A DNA stretch of 50,262 bases from NCBI RefSeq assembly GCF_030410375.1, contig NZ_JAUHHE010000020.1:1-50262 (forward strand), written 5' to 3'. This DNA comes from Zwartia vadi. GTDB lineage: Bacteria > Pseudomonadota > Gammaproteobacteria > Burkholderiales > Burkholderiaceae_B. The notes under the pieces were generated by a model. The model was not told the origin of the DNA. It was given only the letters and a program-made list of their open reading frames with translations, and ran no database searches. Positions 8,214 through 20,084 of the stretch are shown here, in pieces. A program made the position numbers and the translations under genes. Position 1 is the stretch's first letter. The number at the start of each line of letters is the position of its first letter.

Positions 8214-9940
8214 AACGCATGCCTTTCTTTAAAAACCCAGTGCTGCACATGAGCTATCCGATGTGGCGTGGTCGCTTGTTGCTGATCTTGTTTGGCTTGG
8301 GGTTTTTGGTGTTGGCTGGGCGCGCAATTTATTTGCAAGGCATCACGACTGAATTTTTGCAGCAACAGGGTGTAAAACGATATGAGCACACGCTGACGCT
8401 GCATGCCAGTCGCGGGAAAATCCTCGACCGCCATGGTGTTGTATTGGCCGCGAGTATTCCGGCTAATGCGATTGCGTTTCAACCTCGTCAGCATCGTGAA
8501 ACGTCTGCAGCGAAAATGCAGAGCCTGGCAGAGTTGCTCGATATGCCGATTGGTGAATTACGCAAGAGGATGGCAGATGAAAAAAGAAATTTCATCTATC
8601 TCAAACGCCAGGTTCCAATTGATGTTGCCAAGAAAATTGACAAACTTCGTATCTCCGGCATTAGCTTGCATCCGGACAATCGTCGTTTTTACCCCGAAGG
8701 TGAAGTAACCGGAAATATTGTCGGGCTCAATAACCTCGATGATAAAGGGCAAGAGGGTGTCGAGCTTGCCTTCAATGATCAGCTTGCCGGCCGCGCAGGC
8801 AGTCGCCGCGTGATGAAAGACCGGATGGGTCGTAATATCGATGACGTGCGTGAGATTGATACGCCTGAGGATGGTCGCGACATCAAGCTTTCCATCGATA
8901 CCCGGATTCAGTTTCAAGTCTATCGCGCACTTCAAGAGGCGATGATCACGACGAAAGCGAAAGGCGCTGCGGCGGTCGTGATTGATGTCAAAACTGGAGA
9001 AATTCTCGCGCTTGGCAATATGCCTACCTATGATCCAAATAAGCGGGAGTCCTTTCGAAGCGGAAACATGAGAAATCAGGCGTTGACGGATACGTTCGAG
9101 CCTGGATCGATCATGAAACCGTTCACGGTCGCGCTGGCACTGGATCTCAAGCGCATTACCCCTACTACGCAATTCAAAACAGGAAACGGGAAGTTTTACT
9201 ACCAGGGTTCAACCATTAGTGATGTCAAACCTAATGGTGTGCTCGATACCGGCGGCATCTTGCTCAAGTCGAGCAATATCGGGATGACCTTGATTTCAGA
9301 AAAGCTTGAGTCACGTGAAATGTGGGCGCGCTTTAATGAACTGGGTTTAGGCCAGGTCCCGCAAACGGGTTTTCCCGGAGCGGCAGCCGGTCGCCTGAGA
9401 CCCTGGGAACGTTGGCGTTTGATTGAAAAGGCCACGATGTCATACGGCTATGGCTTGTCTGTTTCTTTGTTGCAGATGGCACGGGCTTATACGGCTTTTG
9501 CGCGCGATGGTGACATGGTCGGATTGTCATTGCTTAAACGCGATCACGCCTTGGCCTCGACTCAGATATATTCACCTGATGTCGCGAGACGGGTTCGTTT
9601 GATGCTCGAAGCATCCGCAGGACCCGATGGCTCCAAAGCGGCTGCCGTGCAGGGGTATCGTGTAGCCGGCAAGAGCGGCACCGCGCGAAAAATTGTAGAC
9701 GGCAAATACAGCACGAGTCGTTATCGTGGCTCGTTCGTAGGTTTTGCCCCGGTCTCTGATCCACGGATTGTCGTAGCCGTCACAATTGATGAGCCCGGTG
9801 CGGGAGCCTATTATGGTGGCTTGGTTGCGGCACCAGTATTTTCCTCGATTGTTGGAAGCACTCTCAGAATCATGGGTGTGAAGCCTGATGCCCCGTTTGC
9901 TTCATCGGTCGTCGCTGCGAGTCCGGGAGGTGCACGATGA
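8210..9940 (+). CDS. ftsI: Peptidoglycan D,D-transpeptidase FtsI (PBP3)
   Basis: FtsI crosslinks septal peptidoglycan in the periplasm as partner of FtsW. The 576-residue class B penicillin-binding protein has a short cytoplasmic tail, one membrane anchor (about 25-45), a pedestal domain beginning with the usual ASRGKILDRHG, and a transpeptidase domain. Active-site motifs are SIMK (about 300, nucleophile Ser), SSN (about 354) and KSGTA (about 488). It overlaps ftsL and murE-F by 4 nt each. Confidence 0.96.
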   Translation: MKRMPFFKNPVLHMSYPMWRGRLLLILFGLGFLVLAGRAIYLQGITTEFLQQQGVKRYEHTLTLHASRGKILDRHGVVLAASIPANAIAFQPRQHRETSAAKMQSLAELLDMPIGELRKRMADEKRNFIYLKRQVPIDVAKKIDKLRISGISLHPDNRRFYPEGEVTGNIVGLNNLDDKGQEGVELAFNDQLAGRAGSRRVMKDRMGRNIDDVREIDTPEDGRDIKLSIDTRIQFQVYRALQEAMITTKAKGAAAVVIDVKTGEILALGNMPTYDPNKRESFRSGNMRNQALTDTFEPGSIMKPFTVALALDLKRITPTTQFKTGNGKFYYQGSTISDVKPNGVLDTGGILLKSSNIGMTLISEKLESREMWARFNELGLGQVPQTGFPGAAAGRLRPWERWRLIEKATMSYGYGLSVSLLQMARAYTAFARDGDMVGLSLLKRDHALASTQIYSPDVARRVRLMLEASAGPDGSKAAAVQGYRVAGKSGTARKIVDGKYSTSRYRGSFVGFAPVSDPRIVVAVTIDEPGAGAYYGGLVAAPVFSSIVGSTLRIMGVKPDAPFASSVVAASPGGAR

Positions 9941-12771
9941 CGCGCTCAGTGCTGATCGATGACCGTACCTCCGACGAAAATCTGATCGCTCTTTTGCGAA
10001 GCGCCATCGAATGTGGCGCGCATTGGTTCGCCGATTCGCGGGTGATATCGCAAGGCGATGTGTTCGTTGCCTATCCGGGTAAACAAGGCGACGGTCGTGA
10101 TTTTGTCGACTCAGCGATTGCACGCGGCGCTAGCGCAGTGTTGCTGCATGTGGATGACGCGCAAAGTTGGCAGGCTGTTGACTACCCCGTACCAGTTTTT
10201 TCTGTGCTGGGACTCAAATCGCGATTGGGTGCGCTGGCCGATCTCTGGTACGACACGCCGTCAGCTTATCTGACCGTCATTGCGGTGACAGGTACAAACG
10301 GTAAAACAAGTTGTGTGGACTGGTTGTCGCAAGCTTTGAAAGGTGATGGTCAGAAAGTGGGTGTGATTGGCACCTTGGGCGTGACGTATCCGGATGGTCG
10401 TCTGGTGCCCGGACAACTGACAACGCCTGATGTGATTTCCGTTCATCGCCTCTTGGCAATGTTGCGCGAAGCAGGTGCTGTATACGTCGCGATGGAGGCC
10501 TCTTCTATCGGTATTGATCAGGGGCGCCTCGAGGGTGTGCGCATCCGTATGGCAGGTTTCACGAATTTGTCGCGAGATCATCTTGATTATCATCAGACGA
10601 TGCAAGCCTATGAGGCTGCAAAGTCAAAGTTGTTCGCCTGGCCGGGTTTGAAATGCGCGGTGTTGAACCTCGATGATCCTGTGGGTGTTCGACTGTCTCA
10701 CAGCGTGACAGTCCAGCGCTTGACCTACAGCATCTCCAATCAAGCGGATAGTGCGACACTCATTGCCAGCGATGTCCTCGCTACACCCGCTGGCAAGGCC
10801 TTTATCCTGAAAGCCGAGGGTAAGCAGGTGCAGGTGCAGAGCCGTGCGCTGGGCAGACATAATGTGTCCAATCTTTTGTGTGTTGCCGGTCTGCTTTGCT
10901 CGCTTGGTTGGGATCTTTCCAAAATCAGTCGGGCGATCGCGCAACTGGAGCCTGTAGATGGCAGGCTCGAGCGCGTGTCGCCGCTGTTGATGGATGTTGC
11001 CGTACCTGCCGTGGTTGTTGATTATGCGCATACCCCCGACGCACTGGAGCGCGTGCTCAGAACCTTGCGTACGATGGCACAGTCTCGCGCGGGACGTCTT
11101 TGGTGCGTATTCGGATGTGGCGGCAACAGAGATGCGGGAAAACGTCCCATCATGGGCGCTGTGGCGCAACGTCTCGCTGACCAAGTGATTGTGACGAGTG
11201 ATAATCCGCGCGATGAAGATCCTGCGACGATCATGGCTGCAATCATCGGTGGTATCCCGGGTCAAGTAAACAACGTCCAAATGATTCAGTCGCGTGCTCA
11301 GGCGATCCTTCATGCAGTGCTTGGCGCAGAGACCAAGGATGTGATCTTGATCGCAGGCAAAGGCCACGAGACCTATCAGGAAGTTCGCGGAGTTAGACAA
11401 GACTTTGATGACCGTCATTGGGCGCAGGCAGCATATATGCTGCTGCAAGAGCGACCCGTGCAAACGGACTCGCGCAAACTGGATGTTGGCGCAGTGTTTG
11501 TCGCTTTGCGTGGTGAAAATTTTGATGGACATGCTTATTTAAAGCAAGTCGCCGAGCTTGGCGCTTGCGCGGCCTTGGTGGAAAAGGCCGATCCGACAGT
11601 CGCTTTGCCGCAGATTGAGCTGGGTGATACCCGCGTGGCGCTTGGCGCATTGGGGCATGCATGGCGGCAGCGATTCGCAATCCCCATGATCGCTGTCACT
11701 GGCAGCAATGGCAAAACCACAACCAAGGAAATGATTGCTGCAATTCTGGCTGCTTGGCTGGGTGCCGAGCGCCGACTGGCAACAATTGGTAATTTAAATA
11801 ATGAGCTGGGCGTGCCGCTGACCTTGATGAGATTGCGTGCAGTCCATCAGGCGGCTGTGATCGAGCTGGGCATGAATCATCCCGGTGAGATCGAGGTGCT
11901 GGCTGAAATGGTTGAGCCAACTGTGGCGCTTGTGAATAACGCACAGAGAGAGCACCAGGAATTTATGGCAAGTGTTGAGGCCGTTGCGCGCGAGAATGCG
12001 GCGGTTTTTTCATGCCTGCGCGCGGATGGCGTCAAGGTCTTTCCGGCGGACGAAGAGTTTACTGCGCTTTGGGCAAGCTTGGCTGTTGAGCATCCTTCGC
12101 TGCGTTTCGGTATGACCGAGCACGCAGATGTTTGGTCGAGCAATATCGAATCGGATGCTTTGGGCTCACGCTTTACGCTCAATCTTCCAGCGGGTCGGAC
12201 GTGTCAAATCGCCTTGCCCGTACCTGGTATGCATAACGTGCGCAATGCCCTGGCCGCGGCCGCATGCGCCTGGTCGGCAGGTGCGCCGGTGGATGCGATC
12301 ATCGAGGGCTTGAATGGTTTTCAAGCCGTGTCTGGTCGTATGCAAACGCACCGCCTGGAGGGGCAGCGGGTACTGATCGACGATACATACAACGCCAATC
12401 CAGACTCTGTACGTGCCGCGATTGATGTGTTGGCAAGCTTGCCTGCTCCGCGCGTGCTTGTTTTAGGTGATATGGGAGAGGTTGGCGATAACGGTCCTGC
12501 CATGCATCGTGAAGTCGGCGAGTATGCCCGCGCGCGCGGCGTGGAATATCTGCTGACCTTAGGAGAGGCGACACGCGAGAGTGCGCAGGCCTTTGGTACG
12601 CAGGCCGTGATTGGCGCATCGGCCGAGGAGTTGTGCGAGTATTTACTCGCATTACCGGTCAGGAGCGTGCTGGTAAAGGGGTCACGATTCATGCGCATGG
12701 AGCGCATCGTGAAAGAATATCTAAAAGCAACAGGGGTCAATCCCGGGGAAGTGGTGAAGCATGCTGTATGA
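9937..12771 (+). CDS. murE-murF: Fused MurE-MurF peptidoglycan precursor ligase
   Basis: One 944-residue frame encodes two successive ATP-dependent cytoplasmic ligases. The MurE half (1 to about 500) adds meso-diaminopimelate to UDP-MurNAc-L-Ala-D-Glu: it has VTGTNGKTS (about 116) and the DNPR motif (about 421), which specifies meso-DAP rather than lysine. The MurF half adds D-Ala-D-Ala: it has TDSRKL at the junction, [13 protein letters not shown] (about 586), MNHPGEIE and [10 protein letters not shown]. No stop or start separates the halves. MurF lacks the first 20 or so residues usual in the stand-alone enzyme, so the join is trimmed. Such fusions are known in Bordetella and relatives. The 3' end overlaps mraY by 11 nt. 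Confidence 0.96.
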   Translation: MTRSVLIDDRTSDENLIALLRSAIECGAHWFADSRVISQGDVFVAYPGKQGDGRDFVDSAIARGASAVLLHVDDAQSWQAVDYPVPVFSVLGLKSRLGALADLWYDTPSAYLTVIAVTGTNGKTSCVDWLSQALKGDGQKVGVIGTLGVTYPDGRLVPGQLTTPDVISVHRLLAMLREAGAVYVAMEASSIGIDQGRLEGVRIRMAGFTNLSRDHLDYHQTMQAYEAAKSKLFAWPGLKCAVLNLDDPVGVRLSHSVTVQRLTYSISNQADSATLIASDVLATPAGKAFILKAEGKQVQVQSRALGRHNVSNLLCVAGLLCSLGWDLSKISRAIAQLEPVDGRLERVSPLLMDVAVPAVVVDYAHTPDALERVLRTLRTMAQSRAGRLWCVFGCGGNRDAGKRPIMGAVAQRLADQVIVTSDNPRDEDPATIMAAIIGGIPGQVNNVQMIQSRAQAILHAVLGAETKDVILIAGKGHETYQEVRGVRQDFDDRHWAQAAYMLLQERPVQTDSRKLDVGAVFVALRGENFDGHAYLKQVAELGACAALVEKADPTVALPQIELGDTRVALGALGHAWRQRFAIPMIAVTGSNGKTTTKEMIAAILAAWLGAERRLATIGNLNNELGVPLTLMRLRAVHQAAVIELGMNHPGEIEVLAEMVEPTVALVNNAQREHQEFMASVEAVARENAAVFSCLRADGVKVFPADEEFTALWASLAVEHPSLRFGMTEHADVWSSNIESDALGSRFTLNLPAGRTCQIALPVPGMHNVRNALAAAACAWSAGAPVDAIIEGLNGFQAVSGRMQTHRLEGQRVLIDDTYNANPDSVRAAIDVLASLPAPRVLVLGDMGEVGDNGPAMHREVGEYARARGVEYLLTLGEATRESAQAFGTQAVIGASAEELCEYLLALPVRSVLVKGSRFMRMERIVKEYLKATGVNPGEVVKHAV

Positions 12772-13933
12772 ACTGTTCGGCTGGATAGCAGACAATCACA
12801 TACGCAGCTTTGCGGTGTTTGAATACATCACCTTGCGAGCTGTGCTTGCGTGTGCGACCTCATTGCTGATCGGTTTGATCGCGGGCCCTTATGTGATCGG
12901 ACGCTTAACCTCGCTGAAGATCGGACAGGCTGTGCGTGCCAATGGACCGCAAACACACCTCATCAAGACAGGGACTCCCACGATGGGAGGCGCGTTGATT
13001 CTGATTTCGATCGGCGTCAGTACCTTGCTTTGGGCCGACTGGACAAATCGTTTTGTTTGGGTCGTTTTGCTTGTGACCTTTGGTTATGGTTGGATCGGCT
13101 GGGTGGATGATTACCGTAAAGTGGTGTATCGCGATCCTGAGGGAATGCCCGCCCGCAAGAAATTCTTCTGGCAAGCCTTGATTGGTCTGATCGCGGCGGT
13201 TTATCTCACTTTCGCCGTTTCTGCGCCTGCTACCGCAAACATCTGGCCGCTGATGCGTGATTGGGTGATGAGCGGCTTCACGATCGATTTGCCCACACGC
13301 ACGGATTTGATGGTGCCTTTTTTCAAAACGATTACGTACCCCTTGGGCGTATTTGGATTTGTCGCACTGAGCTGGTTTGTGATTGTTGGAACAAGTAACG
13401 CGGTCAATCTGACAGATGGCTTAGATGGCTTGGCGATTATGCCGACAGTCATGGTGGGTTCCGCACTTGGAATATTTGCCTATGTCGTGGGTCGTGTCGA
13501 CTATTCAAAATATCTGTTGTTCCCTTATGTGCCGGGTGCTGGTGAGTTGATGGTGCTTTGCGCGGCTCTGGCAGGTGCTGGCCTTGCGTTTTTATGGTTC
13601 AACGCGCATCCCGCCCAGGTGTTCATGGGGGATGTCGGCGCGCTTGCTTTGGGCGGCATGCTCGGGACGATCGCCATCATTGTGCGCCAGGAAATTGTGC
13701 TCTTCATTATGGGTGGAGTTTTTGTCGCCGAGACTGTGTCGGTGATGGTTCAGGTGTTTTGGTTCAAGTACACCAAACGAAAATATGGAGAGGGTAGACG
13801 GGTCCTGCGTATGGCGCCCCTGCATCACCATTTCGAAGTTGGTGGCTGGAAAGAAACCCAGGTCGTGATCAGGTTTTGGATCATCAGCATGATGCTGGTG
13901 TTAATTGGTTTGTCTTCCTTGAAGATTCGATGA
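12761..13933 (+). CDS. mraY: Phospho-MurNAc-pentapeptide transferase MraY
   Basis: MraY joins UDP-MurNAc-pentapeptide to undecaprenyl phosphate to form lipid I at the inner membrane. The 390-residue polytopic protein (about ten helices) contains GTPTMGG near residue 70, the Mg-binding [20 protein letters not shown], and [12 protein letters not shown] with catalytic acids, followed by PLHHHFE, the His-rich loop. The ATG at 12761 lies within the end of murE-F. Its stop overlaps murD by 4 nt. Confidence 0.97.
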   Translation: MLYELFGWIADNHIRSFAVFEYITLRAVLACATSLLIGLIAGPYVIGRLTSLKIGQAVRANGPQTHLIKTGTPTMGGALILISIGVSTLLWADWTNRFVWVVLLVTFGYGWIGWVDDYRKVVYRDPEGMPARKKFFWQALIGLIAAVYLTFAVSAPATANIWPLMRDWVMSGFTIDLPTRTDLMVPFFKTITYPLGVFGFVALSWFVIVGTSNAVNLTDGLDGLAIMPTVMVGSALGIFAYVVGRVDYSKYLLFPYVPGAGELMVLCAALAGAGLAFLWFNAHPAQVFMGDVGALALGGMLGTIAIIVRQEIVLFIMGGVFVAETVSVMVQVFWFKYTKRKYGEGRRVLRMAPLHHHFEVGGWKETQVVIRFWIISMMLVLIGLSSLKIR

Positions 13934-15462
13934 GCGAAACAGCTTTAGCCTCTAACTTTCCCGCGCGAGTCCTGATTCTGGGGCTTGGCGAGACAGGCAT
14001 TGCCGCAGCACGATGGTGCGCGCGCAATGGGGCATTGCTGCGCGTTGCAGACACACGCGCCCATCCCGCCGGGCTCAATGAACTGAAAGAAATGCTGGCG
14101 CCTGAAAGCGTGGCATGGCATCTGGGCTGCGAAGTCTTTGACGAGTCGTTGCTTGATGGAATCGATCAGCTTATCCTGAGCCCTGGTTTAGTGCCCGGTC
14201 TGTCACCTGTGCGTGAGTTACTTGAGGCCGCAACGACTCGTCAAATTGAAATTATTGGTGAGATCGAGCTGTTTGCCCGTGCGTTGACTGACTTGAAAAC
14301 CTCGCGCGACTACACACCCAAGGTGTTGGGCGTCACAGGTACGAATGGCAAAACAACGGTCACTGCGTTGACCCGCCGCATGCTTGAGTCTGCCGGGCTG
14401 CGGGCCCGTGCCGCCGGTAACATCAGTCCTGCCGCGTTGCATGCATTGATGGATGCGCTGGATCAAAATGATCTGCCTGATGTCTGGGTGCTCGAGCTAT
14501 CGAGCTTTCAGCTGGAGACTACGCGCAGTTTGCACATGACGGCCGCGACCGTTCTGAATTTGACCCAGGACCATCTTGACTGGCATGTCACGATGCAAGC
14601 TTATAGCGCGGCCAAGGCGCGTATTTTCAGCATGGCCGACCAATGGATCTTGAATCGCGATGATCCGAACGTGATGGCATTGGTCGAGTCAGTGAGCGCC
14701 ATGCAAGCAAGAAGCTTCGGTCGCGATACGCCGATGTTGACGGGTGATGTGGGGATTGAAACCAGCCACGATGTCATGTGGTTATGTTCATCCGAGGCGA
14801 CGGAGTTTGAGGACGATTTGCCCGTACCCGTCCGTCGTAAGAAAAATGCCCCAGCACCCACTCGCTCCGCAGGTCGTATGGTGCGCTTGATGCCGGTCGA
14901 TGCGCTTGGCATCAAGGGTTTGCATAACGCCCTGAATTGTCAGGCCGCGCTGCTCCTGGGTCGTGCCTGCGGTGCGACATGGGCGCCAATGTTGCGTGCG
15001 GCCTCCGAGTATGTTGGCGAACCCCATCGTATGGAGTTTGTCCGTAGTGTCCGCGGCATAGACTTTTTTAATGACAGCAAGGGTACGAACGTTGGCGCCA
15101 CGGCTGCCGGACTTGAGGGGCTGGGACGCAGGATTGTGTTGATCGCCGGTGGTGTGGGTAAAGGTCAAGATTTTGAACCGTTGATTCCGGTAGTGAAACG
15201 GCATGTTTCTGCGATGGTACTGATTGGACAGGATGCGACGATCATGTCTCAAGTACTTGCTCCGTCCGGTGTGACCTCAGTGTTTGCAAAAGATATGAAA
15301 GAGGCTGTCGAGTTAGCCTTTGAGCATGCCCAAGAAGGCGATGCCATTGTGCTGTCTCCGGCTTGCGCGAGCTTTGACATGTTCAAGAACTACCCCCATC
15401 GCGGTCAGGTATTTATGGGAGCAGTGACGGATCTTGCACTTGACCAGGGGGAGATCGTATGA
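13930..15462 (+). CDS. murD: UDP-MurNAc-L-alanine--D-glutamate ligase MurD
   Basis: MurD adds D-glutamate to UDP-MurNAc-L-Ala in the cytoplasm, using ATP. The 510-residue protein begins with a nucleotide-binding [18 protein letters not shown], then [14 protein letters not shown] (P-loop, about 140), [19 protein letters not shown], and the C-terminal domain [11 protein letters not shown] with [13 protein letters not shown]. It is longer than the E. coli enzyme (438), partly from an insertion near residues 285-320 rich in basic residues. The ATG at 13930 overlaps the mraY stop as ATGA; the upstream extension to 13876 would intrude into mraY. Confidence 0.96.
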   Translation: MSETALASNFPARVLILGLGETGIAAARWCARNGALLRVADTRAHPAGLNELKEMLAPESVAWHLGCEVFDESLLDGIDQLILSPGLVPGLSPVRELLEAATTRQIEIIGEIELFARALTDLKTSRDYTPKVLGVTGTNGKTTVTALTRRMLESAGLRARAAGNISPAALHALMDALDQNDLPDVWVLELSSFQLETTRSLHMTAATVLNLTQDHLDWHVTMQAYSAAKARIFSMADQWILNRDDPNVMALVESVSAMQARSFGRDTPMLTGDVGIETSHDVMWLCSSEATEFEDDLPVPVRRKKNAPAPTRSAGRMVRLMPVDALGIKGLHNALNCQAALLLGRACGATWAPMLRAASEYVGEPHRMEFVRSVRGIDFFNDSKGTNVGATAAGLEGLGRRIVLIAGGVGKGQDFEPLIPVVKRHVSAMVLIGQDATIMSQVLAPSGVTSVFAKDMKEAVELAFEHAQEGDAIVLSPACASFDMFKNYPHRGQVFMGAVTDLALDQGEIV

Positions 15463-16649
15463 GTCTCTTCGCCGAACTCACTGGTAGCGTCAATGCGGTT
15501 TCGCCTGGTCGCACGACCATGCGTAACTACGATTTGCCGCTTGTGATCGCGACAAGCATCCTGGTGGGGCTGGGTATTTTGATGGTGTATTCGGCTGCGA
15601 TTGCTTTGGCCGATGGTCCCCGCGCGAATTACGGACGATTCTCTTTTGTGTTGCGACAAGCGGCTTTTTTTGGCGTGGGAATGTTCGTCGGGACGATGGT
15701 CCTGACCGTACCTATGCAGGCATGGCGACGCATGACGATCGGCTTGTTTTTGTTCGCCATCTTATTGCTCGTGTTGGTGATCATTCCCGGGATTGGCAGA
15801 AAAGTAAACAATGCGATGCGTTGGTTGCCGATCGGACCTGTCACGTTCCAGCCTTCTGAATTAATGAAATTTGCAGTGATTCTTTTCACAGCTGATTACG
15901 TCATACGTAAAAAAGAATATTTGCAAAGCTTTATTAGAGGCTTTCTGCCGATTGCATTGATTTTGGCTGTTGTCGCCTATTTGCTCCTCAAAGAGCCAGA
16001 TTTGGGCGCACTGATGGTGATCGTTGCGATTTCCATGGGCATTCTATTCTTAGGCGGAATTAACGCGAGGATTTTTTCCTCTCTCGCTGGTGTTTTATTA
16101 GCAGGCTTTTCACTCATCATCTGGCTTTCACCCTGGCGACGTGAGCGTGTATTTGCTTACTTGGATCCCTGGAATCCTGAATACGCACAGTCAACTGCAT
16201 ATCAATTGTCACATTCCTTGATGGCAGTCGGACGCGGAGAGTGGACCGGGGTGGGTCTGGGAGGGAGTGTAGAAAAACTTAACTATTTGCCAGAAGCGCA
16301 TACTGACTTTATTGTGGCCGTGATCGGGGAAGAGTTGGGTTTTGTCGGGATTATGCTGGTCCTGGTTCTCTTTGCGATTGTGGTTCAGCGTTGTTTTGAA
16401 ATCGGTCGGCAAGCGATCGCCATGGAACGCGTCTTTGGCGGCTTGGTTGCCCAAGGTGTCGGTCTGTGGTTTGGCGTCCAGTCGTTCATCAATATTGGCG
16501 TGTGTCTGGGTGTACTGCCGACCAAAGGCCTTACACTCCCTCTCGTCAGCTATGGTGGTTCGGGACTGTTGATGAACATGGTTGCGATCGCGATCGTCTT
16601 GCGCGTGGACTTCGAAAATCGAAACTTGATGAGAGGGGTCCGCACATGA
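15459..16649 (+). CDS. ftsW: Septal peptidoglycan glycosyltransferase FtsW
   Basis: FtsW is the SEDS-family polymerase that builds septal glycan strands from lipid II with FtsI. The 396-residue protein has about ten transmembrane helices and the family signatures [40 protein letters not shown] (with the catalytic Asp region), and [14 protein letters not shown] near the C-terminus. It overlaps murD and murG by 4 nt each. Confidence 0.96.
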   Translation: MSLFAELTGSVNAVSPGRTTMRNYDLPLVIATSILVGLGILMVYSAAIALADGPRANYGRFSFVLRQAAFFGVGMFVGTMVLTVPMQAWRRMTIGLFLFAILLLVLVIIPGIGRKVNNAMRWLPIGPVTFQPSELMKFAVILFTADYVIRKKEYLQSFIRGFLPIALILAVVAYLLLKEPDLGALMVIVAISMGILFLGGINARIFSSLAGVLLAGFSLIIWLSPWRRERVFAYLDPWNPEYAQSTAYQLSHSLMAVGRGEWTGVGLGGSVEKLNYLPEAHTDFIVAVIGEELGFVGIMLVLVLFAIVVQRCFEIGRQAIAMERVFGGLVAQGVGLWFGVQSFINIGVCLGVLPTKGLTLPLVSYGGSGLLMNMVAIAIVLRVDFENRNLMRGVRT

Positions 16650-17725
16650 CGCTGACCTCTCCAACAATCTTGATTATGGCTGGCGGCACAGGTGGGCATA
16701 TCATGCCGGGGCTCGCTGTTGCAGATGTTTTGCGTGCCCGTGGATGGACAGTGCGCTGGTTGGGTCATCCCGAAAAAATGGAAGGCCAAATCGTTCCTGC
16801 CCGCGGCTATGAATTGGCTCCGCTTCGCTTCGCGGGACTGAGAGGGCGAGGTTTGCGTGCAAAGCTCGTTGCGCCGTTCTTGTTGATACGCGCCTGCTGG
16901 CAAGCGTGGCAACACTTTTCCACTATTCGCCCAAGCGTCGTCTTGGGTATGGGTGGTTATGTTTCTTTCCCGGGCGGATTGGTCAGCGTTCTGCGGGCGC
17001 GCCCCTTGGTTCTGCATGAACAGAATGCAGTGGCCGGCATGGCGAATAAGGTGCTTGCTCGCATGGCCAAGCGAACGCTGGCAGGGTTCCCAGGTGCTTT
17101 GCCTCAGGCCGAAGTTGTGGGTAATCCAGTGCGTCAGGATGTTGCCGCGCTTCCCGAGCCAGCAAAGCGGTATGCGATGCGCACGGGACCTCTGCGCGTA
17201 TTGGTTGTGGGGGGTAGTCTTGGCGCCACGGCTCTGAATACTTTGATGCCGCAGGCACTCGCACTGATTCCTGAACAGGATCGCCCCGTGGTGGTCCACC
17301 AGTCGGGTGCCCAGAATCTTGACACTCTCAAGGCTGACTATCAGAAGGCGGGTGTGCGGGCGGACTGTGTCGCTTTTGTTGATGATATGGCGGGCGCACT
17401 TGGGCAGGCGGATGTGCTGATTTGTCGCGCTGGCGCGATGACAGTCGCCGAGGTCGCCGCTGCTGGAGTGGCTGCGATGTTTGTGCCGTATCCGTATGCC
17501 GTGGATGATCATCAGACAGCCAACGCCAAGTTTTTGAGCGCGGATGGTTCTGCCTGGTTGATGCAGCAAGACAGTCTGACTGCGGCGGATTTATCAGCGT
17601 GGCTGTTATCTCATTCGAGAGAATCGCTTGGGGTTGTGGCGCAACGCGCGCGTGCCCATGCACGTCCTTTGGCTGCCCAGCGGATCGCCGATATTTGTGA
17701 AGAGTTAGCCGGAGTGGTGAAATGA
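16646..17725 (+). CDS. murG: Lipid II synthase MurG
   Basis: MurG transfers GlcNAc from UDP-GlcNAc to lipid I on the inner face of the membrane. The 359-residue GT-B glycosyltransferase begins [20 protein letters not shown], the first Gly-rich loop, and has [37 protein letters not shown] and the UDP-binding [16 protein letters not shown] with [12 protein letters not shown]. The ATG at 16646 overlaps the ftsW stop as ATGA. The frame is open further upstream inside ftsW, but that extension has no MurG similarity. Confidence 0.96.
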   Translation: MTLTSPTILIMAGGTGGHIMPGLAVADVLRARGWTVRWLGHPEKMEGQIVPARGYELAPLRFAGLRGRGLRAKLVAPFLLIRACWQAWQHFSTIRPSVVLGMGGYVSFPGGLVSVLRARPLVLHEQNAVAGMANKVLARMAKRTLAGFPGALPQAEVVGNPVRQDVAALPEPAKRYAMRTGPLRVLVVGGSLGATALNTLMPQALALIPEQDRPVVVHQSGAQNLDTLKADYQKAGVRADCVAFVDDMAGALGQADVLICRAGAMTVAEVAAAGVAAMFVPYPYAVDDHQTANAKFLSADGSAWLMQQDSLTAADLSAWLLSHSRESLGVVAQRARAHARPLAAQRIADICEELAGVVK

Positions 17726-19119
17726 AGCATCGTATTGAACACATCCACTTCGTGGGCATTGGCGGATCCGGGATGAGCGGCATCGCCGAGGTCTTGCTTA
17801 ATCTGGGATACAAGATTTCAGGTTCAGATCTTTCACAATCCGCTGTGACGCAACGCCTGAAAGAGTTGGGCGCAACGATCTCCGTCGGGCATGAGGCCAG
17901 CCACGTAAAAGGTGCGGATGCCATCGTGACCTCGACAGCAGTCGCAAATAATAATCCCGAAGTCATTGCGGCCCGCGAAGCGCGCATCCCTGTGGTGCCT
18001 CGTGCGGTCATGCTGGCCGAATTGATGCGTTTAAAGCGCGGTATCGCAGTGGCTGGCACGCATGGTAAGACTACCACCACCAGCTTGGTGGCGAGCGTTT
18101 TGGCGGCAGGCGGACTCGACCCAACATTTGTCATCGGTGGTCGACTGAACTCCGCAGGAGCCAATGCAGGCCTGGGTCAGGGTGACTTCATCGTAGTTGA
18201 AGCAGACGAATCAGACGCTTCATTTTTGAATTTGCTACCGGTGATGGCGATCATCACCAACATCGATGCTGATCATATGGATACATATGGCCACGATGTT
18301 GCAAAACTCAAGAGCGCTTTTGTCGAGTTCACACAGAGATTGCCTTTTTACGGCAGTGCGATCGTGTGCGCTGATGATGCGAATGTGCGAGAGATTTTGC
18401 CCTTTGTGTCGCGTCCTGTGACAACCTATGGCATCAACAGCGATGCGCAAGTGCGTGCGAAGAATGTCCGCGCGACAGGTACGCGCATGTTGTTCGATGT
18501 GGAGCGACACACCCGTGATGGTCAATTACCTTTGATTTCGGTCGAATTGAACTTGCCTGGCCTGCACAATGTGTTGAATGCGTTAGCAGCGATTGCGGTT
18601 GCGACGGAGCTTGGTGTAAAAGACGCCGATATTGTGGCTGCGCTCTCTAAGTTTGGCGGTGTGGGCAGACGATTTACGCAGGTCGGAGATTTCAAGGCGA
18701 AGGCTGGTGGCGTGTTTAGCGTCATCGATGATTACGGTCATCATCCTGTCGAGATGGCAGCGACCTTGGCTGCGGCCCGGGGTGCATGGCCGGAAAGACG
18801 TATTGTGCTCGCGTTTCAGCCCCATCGATATACGCGCACAAGAGATTGTTTCGAAGACTTTGTCAAAGTGCTGAGTTCTGCCGACGCCGTCCTGCTCACA
18901 GAGGTCTATGCAGCTGGTGAGCCTGCCCTGGTGGCCGCCGATGGTCGCGCCCTGGCGCGAGGCGTTCGGGTGGCGGGCAAAGTCGAGCCGATATTTGTCG
19001 AGGATGTTGCCGCAATGCCTGAGGCGATTAAAAATTTCGCTCAGGCTGGAGATGTTGTGATTGTCATGGGTGCAGGTTCGATCAGCAAAGTCCCTGAGCA
19101 ATTGGGAGGTGTGCGATGA
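17722..19119 (+). CDS. murC: UDP-N-acetylmuramate--L-alanine ligase MurC
   Basis: MurC adds the first amino acid, L-alanine, to UDP-MurNAc in the cytoplasm. The 465-residue protein has [18 protein letters not shown] at the N-terminus, [13 protein letters not shown] (P-loop, about 113), [20 protein letters not shown], and in the C-terminal domain DDYGHHPVE and AFQPHRYTR. It overlaps murG and ddlB by 4 nt. A murB gene is absent from the cluster, as is common in betaproteobacteria. Confidence 0.97.
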   Translation: MKHRIEHIHFVGIGGSGMSGIAEVLLNLGYKISGSDLSQSAVTQRLKELGATISVGHEASHVKGADAIVTSTAVANNNPEVIAAREARIPVVPRAVMLAELMRLKRGIAVAGTHGKTTTTSLVASVLAAGGLDPTFVIGGRLNSAGANAGLGQGDFIVVEADESDASFLNLLPVMAIITNIDADHMDTYGHDVAKLKSAFVEFTQRLPFYGSAIVCADDANVREILPFVSRPVTTYGINSDAQVRAKNVRATGTRMLFDVERHTRDGQLPLISVELNLPGLHNVLNALAAIAVATELGVKDADIVAALSKFGGVGRRFTQVGDFKAKAGGVFSVIDDYGHHPVEMAATLAAARGAWPERRIVLAFQPHRYTRTRDCFEDFVKVLSSADAVLLTEVYAAGEPALVAADGRALARGVRVAGKVEPIFVEDVAAMPEAIKNFAQAGDVVIVMGAGSISKVPEQLGGVR

Positions 19120-20072
19120 CTCGTCAAGACTTTGGCAAAGTTGGCGTGCTGTTCGGTGGCAAGTCTGCTGAGCGCGAGGTATCGATCATGTCCGGTACAG
19201 GCGTTCACGCGGCGCTACGTAGTCAAGGTGTGGATGCCCATCTCTTTGATACGGGCAAGCACAGCTTGTCAGAGCTTGCCCAACAAGGCTTTGATCGGGT
19301 GTTTATCGCCTTGCATGGACGTTATGGCGAAGACGGGACCTTGCAAGGTGCGCTGGAGTTGTTAGGCATTCCTTACACAGGAAGTGGTCCCATGGCGTCG
19401 AGTCTCGCGATGGACAAAATCATGACCAAGCGAATCTGGCTGGAGGCTGGTTTACCGACGCCGGGTTATGCGGAGTTGTTGAACGAAGGCGAGGTGGCGG
19501 CCGCCGCTGGCAAATTAGGCCTGCCTCTCATGATGAAACCTCCGCACGAGGGTTCGACGCTGGGGATTGTGAAAGTGAGTGAAGCTTCTGCATTGTCAGA
19601 GGGATATCGTCATGCCGCGCGTTACGACGAAGTGGTGTTGGCCGAGCAGTTCATCAAAGGGCGCGAGTTAACCGTGGCGTTGCTCGGGCGAGGCGCACAG
19701 GCTCGCGCGCTGCCGCTAATAGAGATTGTGGCGCCAGGTGGTAATTACGACTATCAGAACAAATATTTTTCAGACGATACGCAGTACTTGTGTCCCGCAC
19801 CGGTTGCGCCAGAGTTGGCCAGTCACATTGCCGAGCTGAGCGTACGCGCCTTTCGCGCACTCGGTTGCGAAGGGTGGGGACGAGCCGATGTGATTCTCGA
19901 CGCGCAGGATCGCCCTTGGTTGATTGAAATGAATACGTCGCCGGGCATGACAGGACACTCGTTAGTCCCAATGGCAGCCAAAGCGATTGGAATGGATTAT
20001 CCCGAGTTGTGTATGCACATTTTGAAAGACGCCCGTTGCAAAGTTGGGCATCTCAGTCAGGTTCAAGGATAA
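19116..20072 (+). CDS. ddlB: D-alanine--D-alanine ligase
   Basis: This ATP-grasp enzyme makes the D-Ala-D-Ala dipeptide that the MurF half adds to the stem peptide. At 318 residues it matches E. coli DdlB. Motifs are [49 protein letters not shown], and the Mg-binding C-terminal [15 protein letters not shown]. The Tyr in the NYDYQNKYF loop region fits D-Ala specificity. The gene overlaps murC by 4 nt and ends 12 nt before ftsQ. Confidence 0.96.
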   Translation: MTRQDFGKVGVLFGGKSAEREVSIMSGTGVHAALRSQGVDAHLFDTGKHSLSELAQQGFDRVFIALHGRYGEDGTLQGALELLGIPYTGSGPMASSLAMDKIMTKRIWLEAGLPTPGYAELLNEGEVAAAAGKLGLPLMMKPPHEGSTLGIVKVSEASALSEGYRHAARYDEVVLAEQFIKGRELTVALLGRGAQARALPLIEIVAPGGNYDYQNKYFSDDTQYLCPAPVAPELASHIAELSVRAFRALGCEGWGRADVILDAQDRPWLIEMNTSPGMTGHSLVPMAAKAIGMDYPELCMHILKDARCKVGHLSQVQG

Positions 20073-20084
20073 GCGGAGTTATAC

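Noticed and set aside
10624..11532. Long reverse-strand open frame of about 300 codons inside murE-murF
   Set aside because: Composition rich in His, Arg, Cys and Thr with no motif, and it lies antisense to well-conserved MurE and MurF sequence; a shadow frame.
16550..17569. Reverse-strand open frame of about 340 codons across ftsW and murG
   Set aside because: No recognisable domain, unlikely amino-acid composition, and full overlap with conserved MurG.
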